Shown one piece after another: positions 53,078 to 61,823 of a stretch of DNA of 64,000 bases. Within the stretch, counting starts at the first letter, position 1. The number at the start of each line of letters is the position of its first letter. The notes below the pieces were generated by a model that was given only the letters and a program-made list of their open reading frames with translations, was not told where the DNA came from and ran no database searches. Source of the DNA: Antarctobacter heliothermus (GTDB lineage Bacteria; Pseudomonadota; Alphaproteobacteria; Rhodobacterales; Rhodobacteraceae); the NCBI RefSeq assembly GCF_002237555.1, contig NZ_CP022541.1, positions 62,001 to 126,000 on the forward strand, given 5' to 3'. The position numbers and the translations under genes are program-made.

Positions 53078-53140
53078 GTGTGAAATGTCGTTTTGGGTGT
53101 GCGTGAAGTGTTTTTTCTCTTTGGTGTGTGTGAAGTGTCG
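53078..53140. repeat. Iteron-like repeats in front of repA
   Basis: Three direct repeats of the form GTGAA(A/G)TGT, at 53080-53088, 53103-53111 and 53130-53138, in longer contexts (GTGTGAAATGTCG, GTGCGTGAAGTGTT, GTGTGTGAAGTGTCG). They lie directly before, and the last one overlaps, the repA start. This is the usual arrangement of iterons bound by a replication initiator. The spacing (23 and 27 bases) is slightly irregular. Confidence 0.55.
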
Positions 53141-54183
53141 AAGACAGGAGGCCACAAGCCCACGGATTTCCCTCTGCTGCCAGACCGGCACCCGCAGGGC
53201 GGCTTCTTCGTCTGCGACATCCTCGATGCTGCGCCAAAGGGCGATCTGGGCTTCATGGAGCATCCGATCTTCTCACTCTCGACAAAGCCGGACACGTGGC
53301 CTCGCCGCTACGAACACAACGGTGTCACAGTCGAGATCAAGCCGTCCGTAGACGGGCTTGCCACGGTGCATGACCGGGACGTGCTGATCTACTGCATCTC
53401 CAGCCTCATCAAGGACATGAACAACGGCAAGGAACCGCAGCAGGTGATCCGCTTTCAGGCAGCCGACCTGTGCAAGGCGACCAACCGGAGACCACGGGCC
53501 GCGGCTATACCCTGCTGCAGGCCGCGATGGAGCGGCCGGCGGGTACCCGGATCTCGACCAACATCACAACCGGGGGCCAAGAGATCTTCGAGACCTTCGG
53601 CTTGATCGAGCGGGCAAAGATCGTGCGCGAGACCCGCGACGGCCGCATGCAGGAGGTCGAGGTCAAGCTCAGTGATTGGGTTTTCAACGCGATCCGCGCG
53701 CAGGAAGTGCTGACGCTCTCGCGCGAATACTTCCGCCTGCGCAAACCGCTGGAGCGGAGGATCTACGAACTCGCCCGCAAGCACTGCGGGCGGCAAAAGG
53801 AATGGCGCGTCTCGATGGAGGTGCTGCAGAAAAAATGCGGCTCTGGGTCCACCTTGCGCGAATTCCGACGCCTCGTGACGGCCATCGTCAAAGAGGACGA
53901 GGATTACAACCACATGCCGGATTATCAGATCCGGATCGACACAGAGCGGAACCAGCTGCTCGTGCGCTCGCGCGGGACGGTGGGGCCCGAAATTTCGACG
54001 AGGATCGATATCCCGCCCCTCGACCCCGATGTCTATGACATGGCGAGAGCCGCCGCGCCGGGCTGGGATGTCCACATGGTCGAGCAGGAATGGCGGCAAT
54101 GGGCCACCGATACCCCGCGCAACCCGGAAATGGCCTTCCTTGGTTTCTGCCGTAAATGGCACGAGCGCCGCGGCAAACCGTAA
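53135..54183 (+). pseudogene. repA: repA, plasmid replication initiator (RPA family), frameshifted
   Basis: The first frame from a GTG at 53135 reads GGHKPTDFPLLPDRHPQGGF, then MEHPIFSLSTKPDTWPRRYE and so on to CKATNR; the continuation is one frame away, ETTGRGYTLLQAAMERPAGT, and runs to 54183. A one-base deletion near 53488 explains the break. Both halves together give about 350 residues and the family structure of replication initiator protein A, with IERAKIVRETRDGRMQEVEV and FRLRKPLERRIYELARKHCG as conserved winged-helix blocks. The initiator would bind the iterons just upstream. As a broken gene it cannot drive replication unless the frameshift is an error or is bypassed. Confidence 0.8.
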
Positions 54184-54337
54184 GCAGGGCAGGGGCCTGT
54201 CCACGACGGCAGGGGCCCGACGTTGGCTTTTGGAATTTTAGATTGACTTGGCTGCCGTTGGGCCATCGACTGTCCCCAAAATGTATTGCCGAAAGGTGCC
54301 CCTTTGGGTTGCCAATTATAATGGATCGAACCCGTTC

Positions 54338-55411
54338 ATGAGCGTGTTGGAAAGCCGGAATATTATTGACCCCGGGAAGGACTTGCAGATCCGGCCGGAA
54401 CAGGTCCTTGTGGCTATTCCGACGCTGAACGAGGCAAGGCATATCGAACGATGCCTGCGATCCCTGATGGAGTCAGATCCCTTCTGCGATCGGGTCCTGT
54501 TCGCCGTGGCCGATGGCGGCAGCACCGACGAGACCCGGACGATTGTAGAGACCCTGACGCAGACGCACAGCAATCTCGTTCTGTTGGACAATCCCGATGT
54601 CCTGCAATCCGCAGGCATCAACCGCGTCGTCGCCGAATTGGCCGGGCCGGACCACGTGATCCTGGTGCGGTGCGATGCCCATGCGCAGTATCCAAGCGGG
54701 TACGTGCGTCGCATCGTGGAAACTTTCGCCGACCATCCAGACGCCGCTTCGGTGGCTGGCGTGCTTGACGCTCGGGGCGACAACGGCTTTCAGCGGGCCA
54801 GCGCCTGGGCGGTCGATACCCGGCTGGGGTCTGGCGGGTCGGCGCACCGCGGCGGGACGCGATCTGGTTGGGTTGATCATGGCCATCACGCAGGGTTCCG
54901 CCTTGACTGGTTTCGCCGTCTTGGCGGCTACGATCCCAGCTTTAGCCACAACGAGGATGCCGAATACGATCACAGGCTGGGGCAGGCCAATGGGCGTCTT
55001 TGGCTAGAGGGTCAGCTGCGCACGGATTACGTTATGCGCCCCACGCCGCGGGCGCTGTGGATCCAGTACTGGCGCTATGGAAAGGGCCGCGCGCGGACGG
55101 TGATGAAACACCGGATGCGCCCAAGGGCGCGCCAGATCGCGCCGGCCTTGTTGCTGGTGCTTCAGCTGTGCTGCCTTGTCGCCGCGCCGTTCTGGCCCCC
55201 GGCCCTTGGGCTGCCGGTGGCCTACCTTGCCATGCTCGCCGCAACCTCGGTCGTCGCGGCCGTGCGATTGCAGAGCGTCTGCGGGTTATGGGCAGGGGTG
55301 GCGCTATTCATCATCCACAACGCGTGGGGGGCGGGCTTTATTCGGGGGTTGGCACAGGGATTGGCCCAGGGATCTGCACGGGGACTGACTGGGGGGGCTG
55401 GCAGACAATGA
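54338..55411 (+). CDS. exoA: Glycosyltransferase family 2, ExoA-like
   Basis: The ATG at 54338 gives 357 residues. The GT-A domain begins VLVAIPTLNEARHIERCLRS, then VADGGSTDETRTIVE and LVRCDAHAQYPSGYV, in which the DAH segment is the DXD-like metal site of ExoA-type enzymes. The acceptor motif is seen near NEDAEYDHRLGQANGRLWLE. C-terminal hydrophobic helices anchor it in the membrane. ExoA adds glucose to the growing succinoglycan unit; the present protein is close in layout, its exact sugar unknown. It overlaps the ExoM-like gene by four bases. Confidence 0.8.
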   Translation: MSVLESRNIIDPGKDLQIRPEQVLVAIPTLNEARHIERCLRSLMESDPFCDRVLFAVADGGSTDETRTIVETLTQTHSNLVLLDNPDVLQSAGINRVVAELAGPDHVILVRCDAHAQYPSGYVRRIVETFADHPDAASVAGVLDARGDNGFQRASAWAVDTRLGSGGSAHRGGTRSGWVDHGHHAGFRLDWFRRLGGYDPSFSHNEDAEYDHRLGQANGRLWLEGQLRTDYVMRPTPRALWIQYWRYGKGRARTVMKHRMRPRARQIAPALLLVLQLCCLVAAPFWPPALGLPVAYLAMLAATSVVAAVRLQSVCGLWAGVALFIIHNAWGAGFIRGLAQGLAQGSARGLTGGAGRQ

Positions 55412-56316
55412 CGCTTGTGGCGATTACGATGTGTACTTTTCGTCGGCCCGAGGTGGCAGACACACTGCGGTCGCTCTTTGCACAACAGCTTCCGCAGGGC
55501 GTGCGCCTGCGGATCATCGTGGCCGACAACGACGACACCCCCAGTGGCCGTGCGGCAGTCGAAGACGCCGCCGCAGGGGCGATCTGGCCGGTTACATACG
55601 TCCACGCGCCCGCCCGCAACATATCGATTGCGCGCAATGCGGGGCTGGAGGCTGCGGGAGAGGCCGACTGGGTCGCCTTTCTCGACGATGACGAAATCGC
55701 AGAGCCTGACTGGCTGGCACGGCTGATGGACTGCGCCGCAGAAACCGGGGCGGATGCGGTCTTTGGGCCCGCCATCGCGGATTATGGTCCAGAGGCGCCC
55801 GCCTGGATCCGGGACCGCGACTACCACTCCAATCGGCCGGCAATGAACTTTGGGACCGTCATCACCGGGCACACCTGCAACGCGTTCCTGCGCTGGCGTG
55901 GCACCAGTTGGCGGGAGGTGCGCTTTGATCTCGCTCGGGGGCAGTCGGGGGGAGAGGACACCGCCTATTTCCTCGCGCTGCACCGGGGCGGGGCGCGGTT
56001 CGCGATCTGCCAAGAGGCCATCGTCAGAGAGGCGGTCCCGGCACAGCGCTTGTCCTTTCGCTGGATCGCCCGGCGCAGATACCGGTCCGGCCAGAGTTTT
56101 TCCGCTTTGGCAAAGGGGGGGCCGGCTCGTTTGCAGCTCGCCGTTACCGCCAGCGGAAAGGCAGTGCTCTGTACGGCGGCGGCTGCCGTGACACTGCCCT
56201 CTGCGAAGCGTCGCAATTATTGGTTTCTGCGCGGCATTCTGCATCTTGGCGTGGTGGCAGGGTGCCTGAATTTCGAACAATCCGCGCTTTACGGCACCAC
56301 CGATGGGTCGGGCTGA
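55408..56316 (+). CDS. exoM: Glycosyltransferase family 2, ExoM-like
   Basis: The start ATG at 55408 overlaps the exoA-like stop. The product has 302 residues. The GT-A domain is seen in VAITMCTFRRPEVADTLRSL, RIIVADNDDTPSGRAAVEDA, NISIARNAGLEAAGEADWVA and the DXD region FLDDDEIAEPDWLARL. ExoM-type enzymes extend the succinoglycan backbone. A C-terminal hydrophobic segment suggests membrane association. Confidence 0.8.
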   Translation: MTLVAITMCTFRRPEVADTLRSLFAQQLPQGVRLRIIVADNDDTPSGRAAVEDAAAGAIWPVTYVHAPARNISIARNAGLEAAGEADWVAFLDDDEIAEPDWLARLMDCAAETGADAVFGPAIADYGPEAPAWIRDRDYHSNRPAMNFGTVITGHTCNAFLRWRGTSWREVRFDLARGQSGGEDTAYFLALHRGGARFAICQEAIVREAVPAQRLSFRWIARRRYRSGQSFSALAKGGPARLQLAVTASGKAVLCTAAAAVTLPSAKRRNYWFLRGILHLGVVAGCLNFEQSALYGTTDGSG

Positions 56317-56349
56317 CATCTTGCTTGGCCGGGTCCGGGTGCCAGAGGA

Positions 56350-57573
56350 TCAGCCGCAGCGTCGTTTGACAGCCGCAAGCGCGCCGATCCAGAAGATCAT
56401 GTGAAACAGGACGAACGGCTTGAGAAAATCCGCCTCTGTCATTGTGCGCACAAGGACAACCATCATGTGCGCGAAGAGGTAGACCGACGGCATGGACCCG
56501 TCGGTGAACGCCCAACGGCTGATCATGAACACCCCCCACAGCAGCGCCAAGCCTGCGAACGCCAGTCCGATCAACCCTTGATGAACGGCGATCTCGTAGT
56601 AACTGTTGTGGAAATTGAAGACGTCCCAAGGGCCCTTGAAAAATTCGGCGTATATCTTCTGGATAAGCGGCGAGTCCTGATAGCGCCAAAAGCCGTTCGC
56701 GCCGACCCCCAACAAGGGGCGCTCACGGATCTGATCCTCTGCGTATTGCCACAGAACGGTCCGGCCCGTCAGCGTGCTGTCCTTGCCGAAACGGGACAGG
56801 ACCGCATCGACGGGGTCGACCTGCTGATAAGGCAAAATAGCCAGTGCCACGATCAACAGAGAGCCGAACAATAAAAACAAGGTCGCCAGTCGGCTGGCGC
56901 GCAGCAGCCCACCGCGCAGGATCACGGCCCCCGAGGCCAGCAACAGCGTCGAGGCGAGCACAAGAAGCATCGCTGTGGCGGAACTGCTGAGAAAGGACAG
57001 CCAGGCTGCGATGCCAGCCATGCCAAGCGCGGCCAGCCGCGACGGCCACCTTGTGCCGGGGTCTAGAAAGGTCGCAAAGGTGACGAGCCAGAGGATCACC
57101 ATGTTCTTGCCCATCGTGTTTTTTGAGGGAAAGATCCCCAAGTCACCAACGCCCAAGCCATATGCGACGACGAGATGGATGATTGCGATGATGCTCGTGG
57201 CCAGACAGATGGCGTGCATGATTTGTCTGGGGCTGAGGCTTGCGGCGACCTGAAAACAGACGATCAGCGTCAGGAACAGGTAAAGCGAAAATGTGAACGC
57301 CGCCATGGGGACCGCGGCCCAGAGGACAGTAATCAGGCACCATGTGGGAAAGAGCAGCACGATCCAGGCCCGCGCAATCAACGGGATGATGAGAGTCTGA
57401 TCCCGCCAAATGGCGAAGGCATAATAGAGCGCCAGTGGATAGAGCAGCAGCTCGTCGCCGGGGAACTGGACAAAGGTCACCAAAGCCCAGAGTGTGAACG
57501 CCATAAAGTCCCGGCGTTCCGGAGAGATGCGCAAGGTCGGGCCGGTCGTGTGATCGACTGCCGCATTCACCAT
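56350..57573 (-). CDS. Polysaccharide polymerase/O-antigen ligase-like membrane protein (ExoQ/Wzy-like)
   Basis: The start is placed at the ATG at 57573 (MVNAAVDHTTGPTLRISPER); a longer frame goes to 57615. The product has about 407 residues with ten or more helices and the Wzy_C-type loop with LTGRTVLWQYAEDQIRERPL, GVGANGFWRYQ and FNFHNSYYEIAVHQGLIGLA. The R and H in the loop are typical of ExoQ/WaaL/Wzy proteins, which polymerise or ligate lipid-linked glycans on the periplasmic side. It converges on the ExoM-like gene with a gap of 33 bases. Confidence 0.85.
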   Translation of the reverse strand: MVNAAVDHTTGPTLRISPERRDFMAFTLWALVTFVQFPGDELLLYPLALYYAFAIWRDQTLIIPLIARAWIVLLFPTWCLITVLWAAVPMAAFTFSLYLFLTLIVCFQVAASLSPRQIMHAICLATSIIAIIHLVVAYGLGVGDLGIFPSKNTMGKNMVILWLVTFATFLDPGTRWPSRLAALGMAGIAAWLSFLSSSATAMLLVLASTLLLASGAVILRGGLLRASRLATLFLLFGSLLIVALAILPYQQVDPVDAVLSRFGKDSTLTGRTVLWQYAEDQIRERPLLGVGANGFWRYQDSPLIQKIYAEFFKGPWDVFNFHNSYYEIAVHQGLIGLAFAGLALLWGVFMISRWAFTDGSMPSVYLFAHMMVVLVRTMTEADFLKPFVLFHMIFWIGALAAVKRRCG

Positions 57574-57698
57574 GACGGGGCTCCTGTTCCTCGCACTTGA
57601 CACAGTCGGCAACACTATCGCCAGTCACCTGATCCAGCGCAATTGATCTTCGCGTTGCTTGCATGATTATAAAGGCAGAGGATGCAGGGCGAGACAAG

Positions 57699-58487
57699 AT
57701 GACAAGGCTCACAGCGGTCGACGGACATGTCCATATTCATCCGCACGCGGACCTCGCTGCTCTGCTGGAGGCGGCAGTGGGCAATCTCTCCCGTCTGGCG
57801 GGAGAGGGGGCGGACCCCTGTCTTCTGCTGACCGAAACCGCCCGGGCGGACGTCTTTGCCGAGATGCGGGCGGGCCACCGGGTGCCCGCCGGCTGGACGA
57901 TCGAGACGCCTGTGGCGGATCCGGCGGCCATTGTGGCCTGTCGCGGAAGCCACCGGCTGTTGCTTGTCGCGGGGCGGCAGATTGTGACCTCGGAAAAACT
58001 CGAAGTGCTGGCTCTCGCCACCTGCGACCACTTTGCCGATGGTGCGTCGCTTGATGACACGTTGCAGGCGCTGCATGCGGCAGGGATTCCCGCAGTGCTG
58101 CCCTGGGGATTGGGAAAATGGATCGGCAAGCGGGGGGGCCTCGTCGCGGATCGGATCGCGAGGGCGGAGCCGGGTGTCATGTTGGGGGACAACAAGGGGC
58201 GGCCAATTGGCTGGCCCGCCCCAAGGATATTTCATGCGGATCGCGGCGGCATCGTGCTTCCGGGGAGTGATCCCTTGCCGATTCCGGGCAGCGAAACCGT
58301 CGTCGGAAGCTATGGGTTCCTGCTCGAAGGCCGGCTGGACAGGGATCGTCCCGCCGCAGATCTCTCAGCGCGGCTTCACGGGCTGACGGGACAACCGCCC
58401 GTCTTCGGGACCAGACTGGGGCCGGTCGCCGCATTCCGCGCCCAACTTGCGTTGCGTCGGGCAAAGCGCGCCGGGGTTGTGGCGTGA
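57699..58487 (+). CDS. Putative metal-dependent hydrolase-like protein (HxHxH motif)
   Basis: The ATG at 57699 gives MTRLTAVDGHVHIHPHADLA, 262 residues; an upstream in-frame ATG at 57663 is also possible. DGHVHIHPHADL near residue 8 resembles the metal-binding start of amidohydrolase/PHP enzymes. Later His residues are scattered, and AGIPAVLPWGLGKWIGKRGG and LLPIPGSETVVGSYGFLL-like segments (DPLPIPGSETVVGSYGFLLE) look like barrel strands with a conserved G-S-Y-G. The family is not recognised. It overlaps the GlpD-like gene by four bases, so the two products probably act together. Confidence 0.45.
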   Translation: MTRLTAVDGHVHIHPHADLAALLEAAVGNLSRLAGEGADPCLLLTETARADVFAEMRAGHRVPAGWTIETPVADPAAIVACRGSHRLLLVAGRQIVTSEKLEVLALATCDHFADGASLDDTLQALHAAGIPAVLPWGLGKWIGKRGGLVADRIARAEPGVMLGDNKGRPIGWPAPRIFHADRGGIVLPGSDPLPIPGSETVVGSYGFLLEGRLDRDRPAADLSARLHGLTGQPPVFGTRLGPVAAFRAQLALRRAKRAGVVA

Positions 58488-60019
58488 AACGCGCGACCGT
58501 CGCCGACCTAGCGGCCGAGCCTTTCGACATTCTTGTCGTGGGGGGCGGCATTTACGGGATGATGGCAGCCCGCGAGGCGGCGCTACATGGCCTGCGCGTC
58601 GCATTGGTCGAGCGGGCGGATTTCGGCGGCGCAACATCGCATAACTCGCTCAAGGTGATGCACGGTGGGATCCGCTATGTGCAGCACCTCGATTTCGGAC
58701 GGCTTCGGGCCTCGGTACGAGAGCGCGCCTTCTGGCAGGCCGCCGCGCCCGATCTCGTCCGTCCGATGGATTTCATCATTCCGCTATTCGGATACGGGGT
58801 CCGGGGGCCGGGGGCCTTCGCCGCTGCGGCGGCGCTTTATACTGCCGCGTCGATCGGATTGCGCGGGCCGGGGTACGGCGGCACCGGCGTCGTGTCAGCA
58901 GGCACCGCGCGGGCGCGTCTGGGGGAGCTGGCCCCGGCCGGCCTGACGGGCGGGGGCGTTTGGCGCGACGGGCAGATCGAGGACATCAATCAACTGCACA
59001 TTCGCGTGCTGCGCAGCGCTATCGATGCCGGGGCAATGGCGTCCAACCATGTAGAGGCGGTGACATTGGTCCGCGACGGCGATGCCGTCACCGGCGCGCG
59101 GTTGCGGGATATGATCACAGGGGCCGAGGGCACCGTCCGCGCCGGTGTGACCCTTTGCTGTTCCGGCGCGGCGACACCGCAGCTTGCGGCAACCGTGATC
59201 CCCGGTGCCGAGCGGCGTCTTCCGGGCTTCGCCCGTGCGACGAACCTCGTGATTGATCGGCCCGCCGAAACGATCGCAAAAGGCATCGTCAGCCGCAGCC
59301 GCTCGGACGCGGTCGTGGACCGGGGCGGGCGCATGTTCTTTCTGACGCCCTGGCAAGGTCGGACGATTATCGGCACACACGAGGCACCGGCCCCGGACCG
59401 GGTCGCCCGTGATCCGGACGACATCCGGCCTTTCCTCGAAGAGATCGCAGAGGCAGCGCCCGCGCTAGACCTTGCTGAACGGGACATCCAGTGGGTGCAT
59501 CAGGGTCTGATCCCCGCCGAAGTTGACGACGGCCCGGACAAGGTGCGGCGGATGACACGGGGCGCGCTCATCGATCATGCCGAGGCGGATGGGGTCGGCG
59601 GGCTTATCTGTGTCGTTGGGGTGAAGTACACGACCGCCCGCCTGATCGCGGAACGCGCGGTCACGCGGGCCCGTCGGCAACTCGACAGAGAGGCGGTGGA
59701 TCCTTCAGTCTCGTATCGAACACCCTTGCCTGTGACCGGTTCAATGGCGATTGAGAAGGTGTCTGAGGCCGCGCTGGAGACGCGGATGAGAGAGGCCTTT
59801 GAAGATGAGATGGCAGTGACGCTCGCCGATGCGGTGATCCGACGAACCCGTTTCGCAGAGCGCGGAGAGCTTGGCGCCGGTGCCTCGGGCCTCAAGGACC
59901 GTCTGGCGCGCGCTGCGGCCAAGATACAGGCCTGGGATGACCACCGCGCGACGCAAGAGCGTGACACGCTCGAGCGGGCCTTGGCAGAGGGTAACCGCCC
60001 GATTGATACCGCAGTTTAA
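58484..60019 (+). CDS. FAD-dependent glycerol-3-phosphate dehydrogenase-like oxidoreductase (GlpD-like)
   Basis: The GTG at 58484 is in a GTGA overlap with the preceding gene. The product has 511 residues. The FAD-binding GGGIYG at 20-25 is followed by FGGATSHNSLKVMHGGIRYV, the GlpD signature region, and MFFLTPWQGRTIIGTHEAPA near residue 284. GVKYTTARLIAERAV near 375 is the C-terminal FAD-binding motif. GlpD oxidises glycerol 3-phosphate to dihydroxyacetone phosphate at the membrane. Whether it serves polysaccharide synthesis or glycerol use is not clear; a related sugar-phosphate or glycosyl-glycerol substrate is possible. Its last four bases overlap the IS66 remnant. Confidence 0.8.
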   Translation: MKRATVADLAAEPFDILVVGGGIYGMMAAREAALHGLRVALVERADFGGATSHNSLKVMHGGIRYVQHLDFGRLRASVRERAFWQAAAPDLVRPMDFIIPLFGYGVRGPGAFAAAAALYTAASIGLRGPGYGGTGVVSAGTARARLGELAPAGLTGGGVWRDGQIEDINQLHIRVLRSAIDAGAMASNHVEAVTLVRDGDAVTGARLRDMITGAEGTVRAGVTLCCSGAATPQLAATVIPGAERRLPGFARATNLVIDRPAETIAKGIVSRSRSDAVVDRGGRMFFLTPWQGRTIIGTHEAPAPDRVARDPDDIRPFLEEIAEAAPALDLAERDIQWVHQGLIPAEVDDGPDKVRRMTRGALIDHAEADGVGGLICVVGVKYTTARLIAERAVTRARRQLDREAVDPSVSYRTPLPVTGSMAIEKVSEAALETRMREAFEDEMAVTLADAVIRRTRFAERGELGAGASGLKDRLARAAAKIQAWDDHRATQERDTLERALAEGNRPIDTAV

Positions 60020-60319
60020 GCGGGTGCCCAGTTCCATGTTAGCAGTTCATCAATCCGGTTGATCTTGTGATCGTGTATGCGGTCGAGAACGTCGGCGAGG
60101 TAGGCTTGGGGATCAATGCCGTTCAGCTTGGCCGTTTCAATCAATGTTATGGCGCGTGCCAAGGTTTCCGCCCCGGTGTCAGCACCTGCAAAAAGCCAGT
60201 TCTTGCGACCTATTCCAATTGGGCGTATCGCTCGCTCGGCGGCGTTGTTGTCGATAGAGGTGGTCGCGGGATTTCGGACCAGGTGCTAAGCTGTAGCGCC
60301 TGAGGAAGAACGCACAGAA

Positions 60320-60682
60320 ATGACCAAACGGAAACGCTATTCGGCAGAGTTCAAGGCGAAGGAGGCTCTGGAAGCCATCCGGGAGGAGCTGACGACAGCC
60401 GAACTTGCCAAGAAGTATGGCATCCACCCCACGATGATCAGCGGCTGGAAGAGGACTGTGATCGAGAACATGGCCGCAGCCTTCAATGGCCAGGCGACCG
60501 CGGAGCCGACGATATCGGCGGCAGAGGTCGAAAAGCTACACGTCCCACTGTCCGACAGCACATGCCTGCATGTGCGACAGGAAAGATCGGGCAGTTGGTC
60601 GTGGAACGGGATTTTTTGTCGGAAGCCTCCAGTTTCGTCCTCGGCGCTGGAGGCAAAAAGCGGTGAAGAAAGACCATCCTGA
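60320..60682 (+). CDS. IS3-family orfA (helix-turn-helix subunit), C-terminus altered
   Basis: The product has 120 residues beginning MTKRKRYSAEFKAKEALEAI. After AAEVEKLH (near 60538) the DNA contains a 40-base segment holding the palindrome GCACATGC-CT-GCATGTGC in place of two bases in typical relatives. This shifts the frame, so the usual end KIGQLVVERDFLSEAS is read in another frame and this orfA ends differently. The same segment occurs in copy 1. The coiled-coil part of OrfA and the site of programmed frameshifting may be lost. Confidence 0.75.
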   Translation: MTKRKRYSAEFKAKEALEAIREELTTAELAKKYGIHPTMISGWKRTVIENMAAAFNGQATAEPTISAAEVEKLHVPLSDSTCLHVRQERSGSWSWNGIFCRKPPVSSSALEAKSGEERPS

Positions 60683-61493
60683 TCTCAGCGTCCGGCGGCA
60701 ATGCAGCCTGCTGACACTGGCACGCTCAAGCCTCTACTACCAGCCGCGCGGTGAAAGCGCCGAGAACCTGAAGTTTATGGAAATTATCGATCGGCAGTTC
60801 TTGGAGACGCCGTGGTATGGGTCCCGGCAAATGGCCCGGCACTTGGCTCGCGCGGGACATAAATGCGGGCGGCATCGTGTGCGGCGGCTGATGAAGCTCA
60901 TGCGGTTGGTGCCGATCTACCAGGAACCGAAGACCAGCAAGAAGCACCCGGAGCACAAGATATATCCATATCTTCTGAAGGACTTGCCAATCACCCGGCC
61001 CAACCAGGTCTGGTGTGCTGACATCAGCTACATTCCCATGCGCCGTGGTTTTCTTTATCTCGTGGCCGTCATGGACTGGCATAGCCGGAAGGTGCTGAGC
61101 TGGCGGCTCTCGAACAGCATGGACGCGAGGTTTTGCGTTGAGGCTTTGAAAGAAGCGCTGGCCGGATACGGTGTCCCCGAGATATTCAACACCGATCAAG
61201 GTTCGCAATTCACCAGCACCGATTTCACCGACGTGTTGCGCGATGCGAAGGTCAAAATCTCGATGGATGGTCGGGGGTGCTGGATCGACAACCGGATGAT
61301 CGAACGGCTATGGCGATCCCTCAAATACGAATGCGTCTACTTGAACGCCTTCGAAACCGGTTCCGAAGCCCGCAACGGGATCGGTGACTGGATCACCTAT
61401 TACAACGAAAGACGCCCGCACTCATCACATGGGCTCCTGACGCCGGACGAGGCCTATGGTAGACGATCTCCGGACCTGAAGGCCGCCGCCTGA
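60663..61493 (+). CDS. IS3-family orfB (DDE integrase-type transposase)
   Basis: The frame is open from 60486, which may allow fusion with orfA through frameshifting; the GTG at 60663 begins VKKDHPDLSVRRQCSLLTLA, as in related orfB. Catalytic blocks: WCADISYIPMRRGFLYLVAV (Asp), IFNTDQGSQFTSTDF (Asp) and GCWIDNRMIERLWRSLKYEC (Glu). All three acidic residues are present. Length 276 residues, as expected. Confidence 0.88.
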   Translation: MKKDHPDLSVRRQCSLLTLARSSLYYQPRGESAENLKFMEIIDRQFLETPWYGSRQMARHLARAGHKCGRHRVRRLMKLMRLVPIYQEPKTSKKHPEHKIYPYLLKDLPITRPNQVWCADISYIPMRRGFLYLVAVMDWHSRKVLSWRLSNSMDARFCVEALKEALAGYGVPEIFNTDQGSQFTSTDFTDVLRDAKVKISMDGRGCWIDNRMIERLWRSLKYECVYLNAFETGSEARNGIGDWITYYNERRPHSSHGLLTPDEAYGRRSPDLKAAA

Positions 61494-61823
61494 AATGAAA
61501 CCAATGCTATAGCTTAGCAAGGCGGCAAACTGGTCGAAAATCCGGGACCACCTCTGATAGCTACGCGGCCATCTGTCAGGAATAGGCAAAATGACGGCCA
61601 ACGGCTCAGACCGTAGCGGAAGGCTTTTGCCAGATCACTTTTGCCGGGGATGCGCGTCAGCTGTTGTTCGGCCCAGTGCTTGAAGGCCTCGACCTTCGGT
61701 TTGCTCAGCTTTTGGCGTGCTGCAAGGCGTTTGTCAGCTGATTGACCTGCGATTTCGCGCTTGATGTCGTAGAGCTTCCCTATCCTGTCGAGGGCCTCAC
61801 GAGCGATCTGTGACTTGTCTGAC

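Larger units (their letters stand above)
60256..61555 (+). mobile_element. IS3-family element, copy 2 (uninterrupted)
   Basis: The inverted repeats are AGAGGTGGTCGCGGG at 60256 and CCCGGGACCACCTCT-like sequence ending at 61555 (CCGGGACCACCTCT). The length is 1,300 bp. A 3-bp duplication GAT (60253-60255 and 61556-61558) flanks it, and removing the element restores the IS66 frame. It is inverted relative to copy 1 (39599-42281). Confidence 0.9.
60016..61815 (-). pseudogene. IS66-family TnpC, C-terminal part, split by IS3
   Basis: The minus strand, read around the IS3 element, gives SQIAREALDRIGKLYDIKRE, ARQKLSKPKVEAFKHWAEQQ and YGLSRWPSFCLFLTDGRVAI, then after the IS3 (60256-61555) DNNAAERAIRPIGIGRKNWL, ETLARAITLIETAKLNGIDP and a stop at 60016-60018 after TWNWAPA. 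The DNNAAERAIRP block is diagnostic of IS66 transposases. The N-terminal two thirds and the accessory genes tnpA and tnpB are missing. Confidence 0.85.

Noticed and set aside
53455..54204. Minus-strand frame of 249 codons opposite repA
   Set aside because: Shadow frame; the RepA sequence on the plus strand is recognisable in both halves.
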